A DNA stretch of 37,080 nt from Bacteroides sp. UBA1317 (GTDB lineage Bacteria; Bacteroidota; Bacteroidia; Bacteroidales; Bacteroidaceae), in assembly GCA_002307035.1 (NCBI GenBank), contig DBTL01000161.1, forward strand, positions 6,232 to 43,311, given 5' to 3'. The notes under the pieces are model-generated. The model saw only the letters and a list, made by a program, of their open reading frames with translations, had not been told where the DNA came from and made no database searches. This document shows, in pieces, positions 8,912 through 15,425 of this stretch (positions are counted from its first letter, which is position 1; every line of letters begins with the position of its first letter). The position numbers were made by a program, and so were the translations under genes.

Positions 8912-9589
8912 TTATAATTTAAATTTAGGATCCTTCCGATAAGCTTTCCCATTGAATTTATAGAGAAAAGCTCCACGTCTCGATCCTGATTTATCTATCT
9001 CATCCGTCTTTTCAATGAAATCCATTTCGGCCACTCTTTTACGAAAGTTACGTTTATCCAGTGTCTCTCCGTAAATGGCTTCGTATAACGCTTGTAACTG
9101 AGTCAAAGTAAACAAGTTCGGCAATAGTTTGAAGCCAATAGGCTCTGTTGCTGCTTTTCGTTGTAAAATGTCGAGTGCTTTATTCACCATTTCCGGATGG
9201 TCAAAAATAAGTGGAGGAAGTTCGGTGATCTTTACCCAATGTGCATTATGAATTTTAGCTAACTCCGAATCATAGTCGTCGATATTCATCAATGCATAAA
9301 AGGCTGCTGAAAGAACTCTTTCTCCCGGATCACGATTTATTTCTCCAAAGATACCTACTTGATCCATGTACACGTTGTCCAGTCCGGTCAGTTCATATAA
9401 AACTCTTTTTGCTGCTTGATCTATACTCTCTTCTTTTTCCAGGAATCCTCCCATCAGAGACCATTCTCCTTTCGCGGGTTCAAAGGTACGTTTTAGTAGC
9501 AATAGATTAAGTTCACCTTGATAGAAACCAAAGATGATACAGTCTACTGCTACATAAAATCGATCTTTCTTTTTATAAAATGATGTCAT
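8912..9589 (-). CDS. araR: Nudix-type transcriptional regulator of arabinose use (AraR)
   Basis: A 225-residue protein with an N-terminal Nudix fold (about 10-145) and a C-terminal winged-helix DNA-binding domain (about 150-225, LFTLTQLQALYEAIYGETLD then NFRKRVAEMDFIEKTDE). The Nudix box begins GGFLEKEESIDQAAKR (G48) but continues VLYELTGL, so two catalytic glutamates of REUxEExGU are replaced. That fits a sugar-sensing rather than hydrolytic role. Such proteins are the L-arabinose-responsive AraR of Bacteroides, unrelated to E. coli AraC or Bacillus AraR. It sits inside the operon it should control, 4 bp after the symporter stop and 4 bp before araD, suggesting autoregulation. Assignment by architecture plus context is strong; the operator has not been proved here. 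Confidence 0.92.
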   Translation of the reverse strand: MTSFYKKKDRFYVAVDCIIFGFYQGELNLLLLKRTFEPAKGEWSLMGGFLEKEESIDQAAKRVLYELTGLDNVYMDQVGIFGEINRDPGERVLSAAFYALMNIDDYDSELAKIHNAHWVKITELPPLIFDHPEMVNKALDILQRKAATEPIGFKLLPNLFTLTQLQALYEAIYGETLDKRNFRKRVAEMDFIEKTDEIDKSGSRRGAFLYKFNGKAYRKDPKFKL

Positions 9590-9593
9590 GCTA

Positions 9594-11498
9594 TTACCAG
9601 AACATCACATATAAGAACGCGTAAATGGCGCAAATACCTATGGCTCCAAGAGCAAACCCTCTATTCGTTTTGAATAGATCCAAATTGATAACCAATGACT
9701 TCGGATCCTTAACAGAGTCTTTGGAGTTAGAGAATAAGAACAGTGATATGGATGAAATCAGTGCACCAAAGAAGAATAGAGCTTCAAAACCTATATTTTC
9801 CAGATAGTTGACAGTTGCATTGGCACTTCCGCTGATATACATTATTTTTTCTATTGTTGCTGCAACGACGCAAGATAGAGCGATAATAAATGTTATTCTG
9901 GCCCACTTCAACATTTTCTTTCTGTCTTCAGCAGGAGGTAATTGAGCCTCAATCTTTTTATTATCGATGAATGTCAGTGCTACGAAGATGATGAACAATA
10001 CAATGAAAATATATCCCATGCGGAATTGGAAAGGCATATCCGGGAAAGCTACTTTAAATAATACCCCCATTGGTATGGTTAGTATCGAAGTCCATACAGC
10101 AGCATTTGAAGAGGCTCTTTTCCAGAGTAACCCAAGGCCAAATACAACGATGATACCCGGATAAATAAAGCCGGAATATTCTTGTATATACTGGAATGCC
10201 TGATCTAATCCGCCTAACAATGGCTGAACAGCTATTGCAGCAATAACTAATGATGCTACAGCGGTGATACGCCCAACTTTCACTAACTGATGTTCTGATG
10301 CTTTTTTGTTAATGTGTTGTTTGTAGATGTCCATTGTGAAAATGGTCGATGTAGAGTTGAACATTGAAGCTAATGATGAAATGATTGCTGCTGCAAGTGC
10401 TGCAAATGACAATCCTTTAATACCTACAGGTGCAAAGTTACGGATTAGCCATGGATAGGCATCGTCTGAAACATTGATTGCACCATGTACATTGAAGTAT
10501 CCTTCCTGAATACCGGGGATATCTTGCGGATAGGTATACATCACAAAAGCAGTGATACCCGGAATAACTACAATGAAAGGGATAAGTATCTTTAGGAAAC
10601 CAGCAAAGATTAATCCTTTTTTTGCTTCTTCCAAACTTTTTGCCGCTAAACCTTTTTGAATGATGTATTGGTTGAACCCCCAATAACCTAAATTAGTTAA
10701 CCATACACCACCGACAACAGCTGCTATACCGGGTAGATCTTTGAATGCGTCAGGTGAGAGCGCACGATCAACAATGAGGTTAAAGTGCGTATCTTCAGGT
10801 AGTGTCTTTAACTTGTCAAATACAATGAGGAAACCATCCCATGCTCCTCCGTTGGCACCTGATACTGCTTCTAATGCGAAGTAAGCTGTAATTAATCCAC
10901 CACCAACAAGGAATACTACTTGTAATACATCTGTCCAAGCTACTGCGGCCAAACCGCCATAAATAGAATATGTACCTGCAATAATAAATAAGAATAGTAT
11001 AATATACATGCGGTAAACAGGATCAATACCCAAGATCTGTTCAATTGCTATCGTTCCCAACCATGCTACAGAGGTCAGGTTGACAAAGACATAAAGTAAC
11101 AGCCAGAAAATAGAGAAAGCTAATCCTACACCACCATTATAACGTTCTCTCAAAAACTGTGGGATAGTGTATATTTTCTGAGTGATCATAATGGGAAGTA
11201 AGAATTTTCCAACTACGATCAAGGCAAGTGCGGCCATTAACTCATAAGCAGCCACACAAAGTCCGATTTTATATCCGGATCCTGACATGCCGATAAACTG
11301 TTCGGCAGAGATATTTGCGGCGATAAGTGATGCACCTACTGCCCACCAGGTAAGTGTATTACCAGCTAAAAAATAATCGTTAGAATCTTTTTCTTTTCCT
11401 TTTTTGTTGCGAGAGAGGAAAAGTCCGAGACATACTAATAAAACGATGTATGCTCCGAAAATGACAAAGTCAATTGTTTGAAAACCAGAACCATTCAT
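9594..11498 (-). CDS. araP: SSS-family sodium/sugar symporter, likely L-arabinose permease
   Basis: A 634-residue integral inner-membrane protein of the solute:sodium symporter (SGLT-like) family. It starts MNGSGFQTIDFVIFGAYIVL with no cleavable signal and has about 13-15 hydrophobic helices spread across its length. Family-typical segments include the DYFLAGNTLTWWAVGASLIAA and ANISAEQFIGMSGSGY region (residues about 40-75), the Na+-site-rich SSLASMFNSTSTIFTMDIYK stretch near 385-405, and the GYWGFNQYIIQKGLAAKS segment near 270. Position between the aldose epimerase and araR predicts L-arabinose import from the periplasm, coupled to Na+. It is 35 bp after the epimerase stop. The sugar specificity is inferred from the operon. 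Confidence 0.92.
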   Translation of the reverse strand: MNGSGFQTIDFVIFGAYIVLLVCLGLFLSRNKKGKEKDSNDYFLAGNTLTWWAVGASLIAANISAEQFIGMSGSGYKIGLCVAAYELMAALALIVVGKFLLPIMITQKIYTIPQFLRERYNGGVGLAFSIFWLLLYVFVNLTSVAWLGTIAIEQILGIDPVYRMYIILFLFIIAGTYSIYGGLAAVAWTDVLQVVFLVGGGLITAYFALEAVSGANGGAWDGFLIVFDKLKTLPEDTHFNLIVDRALSPDAFKDLPGIAAVVGGVWLTNLGYWGFNQYIIQKGLAAKSLEEAKKGLIFAGFLKILIPFIVVIPGITAFVMYTYPQDIPGIQEGYFNVHGAINVSDDAYPWLIRNFAPVGIKGLSFAALAAAIISSLASMFNSTSTIFTMDIYKQHINKKASEHQLVKVGRITAVASLVIAAIAVQPLLGGLDQAFQYIQEYSGFIYPGIIVVFGLGLLWKRASSNAAVWTSILTIPMGVLFKVAFPDMPFQFRMGYIFIVLFIIFVALTFIDNKKIEAQLPPAEDRKKMLKWARITFIIALSCVVAATIEKIMYISGSANATVNYLENIGFEALFFFGALISSISLFLFSNSKDSVKDPKSLVINLDLFKTNRGFALGAIGICAIYAFLYVMFW

Positions 11499-11533
11499 TT
11501 GCTTTAGCGATATTATTATGTTTGTATTAATAA

Positions 11534-12673
11534 TTATTTCTCAACGTTGAATTTGAAGATACAATGGCTGTGATAGGTTTGTCCCGGTTCCAAAATAACT
11601 GAGGGCCATTCAGGCTTGTTGGGACTGTCCGGATAGTGTTGACTCTCCAGACATACTGCTACGCGTTGTTTGTATACGATACCTTTCTTTCCTTTCACTG
11701 TTCCGTTAAGGAAGTTTCCGGTGTAAACCTGAATACCCGGTTCGTCCGTATATACTTCTAATGTAATGCCACTGGTAGGAGAGGTTAGTTTCGCTGCAAC
11801 TTGTTTAATGTCTCCCGCAGTGTTCAGCACCCAGTTATGATCGTATCCGTTGCCATTTTTTAATTGCTTGTAGTCATATTTGTCGATATCTTTTCCGATG
11901 GTCTTAGGTGTGGTGAAATCCATAGGAGTTTCTGCCACTGGTACTATTTCACCTGTTGTCATGAAAGTACTGTCTACCGGAGTGAATTTATCAGCATTGA
12001 CGTATAATAGATTATCAGTGATTGGCTGTTGCGCATCACCGGATAAATTAAAGTAGGAGTGATTGGTCATGTTGATAACCGTTTTTTTATCAGTTGTTGC
12101 TTCGTACTTAATGTCGATAGCATTATCATCTGTTAGTGTATAGGTTACTTTTGCCGTTACATTTCCGGGGAAGTTTTCATCTCCATCCGGTGATTTGCGT
12201 ACCAATTCTAAAGTTGTTCCATTAACAGGTTTGGCTTCATATACCTGATATTGCCATCCTTTAGGACCGCCATGCAAGCAGTGTCCGAAGTTGTTTTGTG
12301 GTAGTTGAATTGTTTTTCCATCGATAACAATTTTACCGTCTTTAATACGGTTGGCGTAACGTCCGATAGATGCACCAAAATCACTGGGTACATTGATGTA
12401 GTCGGCGATGCTATCGAAACCAAGTACTACATCTTTCATTGCACCATTTTTATCAGGTACCATAACAGATACGATGCGTCCACCAAAATTGGTGATGCAC
12501 ACCTCCATACCTGCTTTGTTCTTCAAGGTATAAAGGTTAACCGGCATTTGGTTTACTTCCGTCTGGAAGTTTTTAGGATCCAACCCGGACAATGTCAACT
12601 CTTCCTTCGGTTTATTGTTACAAGAAATCATCGTTAATGCAACAAATCCAATTGATAATAACTGTTTTTTCAT
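11534..12673 (-). CDS. araM: Aldose 1-epimerase (mutarotase), lipoprotein
   Basis: GalM-family epimerase. The frame is open to 12766, but the ATG at 12673 starts a clean lipoprotein signal (MKKQLLSIGFVALTMISCNN, lipobox cysteine at 18), giving 379 residues; the upstream extension is not signal-like and would cross a promoter-like element. Conserved GalM features are ASIGRYANRIKDGKI, NNFGHCLHGGPKGW, the catalytic histidine in NMTNHSYFNLSG, and the C-terminal glutamate region VCLESQHYPDSPN. It interconverts alpha and beta anomers, here most likely of arabinose released in the periplasm, before uptake by the symporter. First gene of the minus-strand arabinose operon. The symbol follows operon context; galM would be the family name. 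Confidence 0.93.
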   Translation of the reverse strand: MKKQLLSIGFVALTMISCNNKPKEELTLSGLDPKNFQTEVNQMPVNLYTLKNKAGMEVCITNFGGRIVSVMVPDKNGAMKDVVLGFDSIADYINVPSDFGASIGRYANRIKDGKIVIDGKTIQLPQNNFGHCLHGGPKGWQYQVYEAKPVNGTTLELVRKSPDGDENFPGNVTAKVTYTLTDDNAIDIKYEATTDKKTVINMTNHSYFNLSGDAQQPITDNLLYVNADKFTPVDSTFMTTGEIVPVAETPMDFTTPKTIGKDIDKYDYKQLKNGNGYDHNWVLNTAGDIKQVAAKLTSPTSGITLEVYTDEPGIQVYTGNFLNGTVKGKKGIVYKQRVAVCLESQHYPDSPNKPEWPSVILEPGQTYHSHCIFKFNVEK

Positions 12674-12725
12674 GTTTTTCGTTTTAAGTGATAGGTCTGT
12701 AAACGAGGTACTTATTTTATTTTGG

Positions 12726-12783
12726 GTGTAAAAGTAACACTTATTATTTATCTTGTGCATTCTCATAATATGTTATGCAACAT
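12726..12783 (-). promoter_or_regulatory. Candidate araM operon promoter and operator palindromes
   Basis: On the minus strand TACTTTTA (12736-12729) is one base off the TAnnTTTG -7 consensus and about 56 bases before the araM start. It is overlapped by the imperfect palindrome GTGTAAAAGTAACAC (12726-12740). A second, cleaner palindrome ATGTT-atgc-AACAT (12770-12783) lies about 35-50 bases upstream of the -7 box. Either could be an AraR operator; neither is proved and no clear -33 box is seen. Confidence 0.35.
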
Positions 12784-12934
12784 TAAAAGGGTAAAAAGTT
12801 GAATAACATTCTACTTTTTTACCCCAAACAGATTGTCCTGATGCAGTCAATCCGGCATATACAATCGTCGGTATGCGTGTTGTGGCGTTCTGTTTCTCGA
12901 ACGATATATTGCCATAAAATGTGCTAATATTCAT
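12773..12934 (-). CDS. Small conserved-core protein B, unknown function (53 aa)
   Basis: A 53-codon minus-strand frame: ATG at 12934 (MNISTFYGNISFEKQ), stop at 12773-12775. I do not recognise the protein. It has no signal peptide or membrane segment. Its residues 23-41 (TIVYAGLTASGQSVWGKKV) align without gaps to the C-terminal end of a second mini-gene reading the other way at 13018-13161, with about 10 of 19-21 positions identical, many through different codons. That pattern supports real translation of both. The frame ends about 100 bp before the araM start and would be the first cistron or a leader on that side. Alternatively both are decayed fragments of a longer duplicated gene. Function is unknown. 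Confidence 0.5.
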   Translation of the reverse strand: MNISTFYGNISFEKQNATTRIPTIVYAGLTASGQSVWGKKVECYSTFYPFNVA

Positions 12935-13017
12935 TGTGATACTTTTTCTTTTTATTCTTTTAGAGAAGATGGAAGCTTTGAAGAAGGGGAATTTGGTTGT
13001 TTGATGATAATAAAAAG

Positions 13018-13161
13018 ATGTTGGATATAAAAATAGGAGAGGAAGTTATTAAAAATCTGATTATATTTGCGGGACACGATTGGGAAAATCAGAAAGAAAC
13101 CATTCTTTTTACCGGATTGGATAGCAAAGGTCGTTCGGTATGGGGAAAACGAATTAAATGA
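13018..13161 (+). CDS. Small conserved-core protein A, unknown function (47 aa)
   Basis: A 47-codon plus-strand frame from ATG 13018 (MLDIKIGEEVIKNLIIFAGH) to TGA 13159-13161, ending 23 bp before the GH51 start and so positioned as first cistron of that unit. The C-terminal part, TILFTGLDSKGRSVWGKRI, mirrors the core of the minus-strand mini-gene at 12773-12934: shared T, I, G-L, G, S-V-W-G-K plus conservative swaps. Codons for several identical residues differ (ACC/ACG, GGT/GGA, TCG/TCT, GTA/GTT, GGA/GGT), arguing for protein-level rather than DNA-level similarity. The frame stays open 12 codons further upstream, so a non-ATG start is possible. No known domain recognised; no signal peptide. 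Confidence 0.5.
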   Translation: MLDIKIGEEVIKNLIIFAGHDWENQKETILFTGLDSKGRSVWGKRIK

Positions 13162-13184
13162 AATAATCATATAAACATTAAACC

Positions 13185-15173
13185 ATGAGAATACACAGTA
13201 CGTTATTGGGCTCTTTGGCTTTATCTGCCGCACTTTCTTTGAGTGCGCAAACCAATGAGTTAGTCATTCAAACGAAAAAGTTAGGGGCGGAGATTCAGCC
13301 CACCATGTATGGACTCTTTTTTGAAGATATTAATTATGCTGCGGATGGTGGGCTTTACGCTGAGTTAGTGAAGAACCGTTCGTTCGAGTTTCCTCAAAAC
13401 CTGATGGGGTGGAAAACTTTTGGAAAAGTAGCGTTGAAGGATGATGGCCCTTTTGAACGTAATCCACATTATGTCCGTTTGTCCGACCCCGGGCATGAGC
13501 ATAAGCATACCGGATTGGATAATGAAGGTTTCTTTGGAATAGGAGTGAGGAGCGGAGAAGAATATCGCTTTTCTGTATGGGCTCGTTTGCCTGAAGGTGG
13601 CACAACTGAGAAAATTCGCATAGAATTGGTGAAAACCAATAGTAATACAGAGGGGCAACCTTTCGCAAAACAAGAGCTAACTATTAATTCTAAAGAGTGG
13701 AAAAAATATCAAGTGATACTTAAACCGAATATGACGGAGGCCAAATCTACACTTCGTATCTTTCTTGTATCCAAAGGAACAATTGATTTGGAACATGTTT
13801 CACTCTTTCCTGTAGACACGTGGAAGGGCCATGAGAATGGTTTACGCAAAGACTTAGCACAAGCTTTGGCCGATATTCATCCCGGAGTATTTCGTTTTCC
13901 CGGTGGATGTATTGTGGAAGGAACAGATCTTAACACCCGTTATAATTGGAAAAACACTGTAGGTCCTGTTGAGAACCGTCCATTGAATGAAAATCGTTGG
14001 CAGTATACTTTTACTAACCGTTTTTTTCCGGACTATTATCAAAGCTATGGGCTGGGCTTTTATGAGTTCTTTTTATTATCAGAAGAAATGGGAGCCGCAC
14101 CTCTGCCTATTCTGAGTTGTGGCCTGTCATGTCAGTTCCAGAACAATGATGCCAAAGCGCATGTGGCTGTTTGTGATTTGGGCAGCTACATTCAGGATGC
14201 ACTCGATTTAATCGAATTCGCCAATGGTCCTGAAACTTCTAAATGGGGGAAAATACGTTCCGACATGGGACATCCTGCTTCTTTCAACCTAAAGTTTATC
14301 GGTATAGGTAATGAACAATGGGGACCGGAATATCCTGAACGTCTGGAACCATTCTTGAAGGCCATTCGCAAAGCTCATCCTGAAATTAAAATAGTTGGTA
14401 GTTCCGGACCTAATTCTGAAGGAAAAGAATTTGAATACCTCTGGCCGGAAATGAAACGTCTGAAAGCTGATTTGGTGGATGAACACTTTTATCGTCCTGA
14501 AAGCTGGTTCTTGAGCCAGGGAGCCCGTTATGACAAATATGATCGCAAGGGTCCGAAAGTTTTTGCAGGAGAATATGCTTGTCATGGTAAAGGGAAAAAA
14601 TGGAATCATTTTTATGCCTCATTATTAGAAGCTGCTTTTATGACCGGACTTGAACGTAATGCCGATGTGGTTCACATGGCTACGTATGCTCCTTTGTTTG
14701 CTCACGTTGAAGGTTGGCAATGGCGTCCGGATATGATTTGGTTTGATAATCTAAATTCTGTTCGCACGGTAAGCTACTATGTGCAGCAACTTTATGCCCA
14801 GAATAAAGGTACCAATGTTATTCCACTAACGATGAACAATAAACCGGTTACAGGTGCCGAAGGACAAGATGGGCTTTTTGCCAGTGCGGTATGGGATGCG
14901 CCGACACATTCATATATTGTAAAGGTGGTGAATACAACGGATAAAACCTTGCGTGTGCCATTAACTTTTGCCGGACTTAAGGGTAAAGAAACATTGACTG
15001 ACGGTATTTGCATTAAGCTTAGTTCACTCGATCTTGATAGAGATAATACCATTGAGGAACCCTTTGCTATTACTCCCAAAACAACAAATGTCTCTGTTCG
15101 TGAGGGTGCATTAGATGCTCAGTTGGAGCCTTACACCTTTGCTATCTACAAGTTTACGAAAGTGACAAAGTAA
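13185..15173 (+). CDS. GH51 alpha-L-arabinofuranosidase with N-terminal CBM-like domain, secreted
   Basis: A 662-residue protein with signal peptide (MRIHSTLLGSLALSAALSLSAQ). After the first barrel strand (IQPTMYGLFFEDINYAADGG, 37-56) comes a beta-sandwich insertion of about 70-210 resembling a CBM4-type carbohydrate-binding module. The barrel follows: VFRFPGGCIVEGTDLNTRYNW, acid/base E377 in GIGNEQWGPEYP, nucleophile E463 in VFAGEYACHG. This layout is the long GH51 subtype; the operon-encoded GH51 at 1391-2932 is the short one. It hydrolyses terminal L-arabinofuranosyl residues outside the cytoplasm. It is transcribed divergently from the arabinose operon, behind mini-gene A, and ends at a hairpin terminator, so it is probably a separate member of the same regulon. 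Confidence 0.93.
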   Translation: MRIHSTLLGSLALSAALSLSAQTNELVIQTKKLGAEIQPTMYGLFFEDINYAADGGLYAELVKNRSFEFPQNLMGWKTFGKVALKDDGPFERNPHYVRLSDPGHEHKHTGLDNEGFFGIGVRSGEEYRFSVWARLPEGGTTEKIRIELVKTNSNTEGQPFAKQELTINSKEWKKYQVILKPNMTEAKSTLRIFLVSKGTIDLEHVSLFPVDTWKGHENGLRKDLAQALADIHPGVFRFPGGCIVEGTDLNTRYNWKNTVGPVENRPLNENRWQYTFTNRFFPDYYQSYGLGFYEFFLLSEEMGAAPLPILSCGLSCQFQNNDAKAHVAVCDLGSYIQDALDLIEFANGPETSKWGKIRSDMGHPASFNLKFIGIGNEQWGPEYPERLEPFLKAIRKAHPEIKIVGSSGPNSEGKEFEYLWPEMKRLKADLVDEHFYRPESWFLSQGARYDKYDRKGPKVFAGEYACHGKGKKWNHFYASLLEAAFMTGLERNADVVHMATYAPLFAHVEGWQWRPDMIWFDNLNSVRTVSYYVQQLYAQNKGTNVIPLTMNNKPVTGAEGQDGLFASAVWDAPTHSYIVKVVNTTDKTLRVPLTFAGLKGKETLTDGICIKLSSLDLDRDNTIEEPFAITPKTTNVSVREGALDAQLEPYTFAIYKFTKVTK

Positions 15174-15204
15174 AAATATATAGATAAACTGGTTTTGTTA
15201 ACTT

Positions 15205-15239
15205 TTGCTCTTACAGCCTTTTATAGGATGTAAGAGCAA
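15205..15239 (+). terminator. Hairpin terminator after GH51
   Basis: TTGCTCTTACA (15205-15215) pairs with TGTAAGAGCAA (15229-15239) over 11 bp. Inside, after one mismatch, CCT/AGG adds three more pairs around a TTTAT loop. No T-run follows immediately, so strength is uncertain. The rest of the 15174-15425 gap shows no convincing gene; the promoter of the lyase gene must lie here but I see no clean TAnnTTTG. Confidence 0.65.
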
Positions 15240-15425
15240 GAGTTATGCAATTTTTGCTACCGGCGATTCTGGCCACCATGATACATCTTTAGGCAATTGC
15301 TAAAGGAGTATAATCGAAAATCTCAGCAGGACTACTAGTTCTCATAATAGTTGTATTAAAGATTAGGTGTTCTTATTGTTTCATTCGTATATTAGTGTAA
15401 TCCAATCAGTTAAAGAACACGCTAT

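Noticed and set aside
8908..8976. Longer araD start giving 251 residues
   Set aside because: It would overlap the araR 3' end and adds a non-conserved N-terminus; the ATG at 8907 gives the normal family length.
12674..12766. Longer start of the aldose epimerase (410 residues)
   Set aside because: The extension is not signal-like, hides a good lipoprotein signal and crosses the promoter-like element.
13062..13069. TATATTTG resembling a -7 box upstream of the second GH51
   Set aside because: Lies inside mini-gene A with no TTG at -33 spacing.
15223..15303. Short peptide-like stretch (KSKSYAIFATGDSGHHDTSL) after the GH51 terminator
   Set aside because: No start codon with a plausible upstream context, overlaps the hairpin; could be a relic but nothing supports it.
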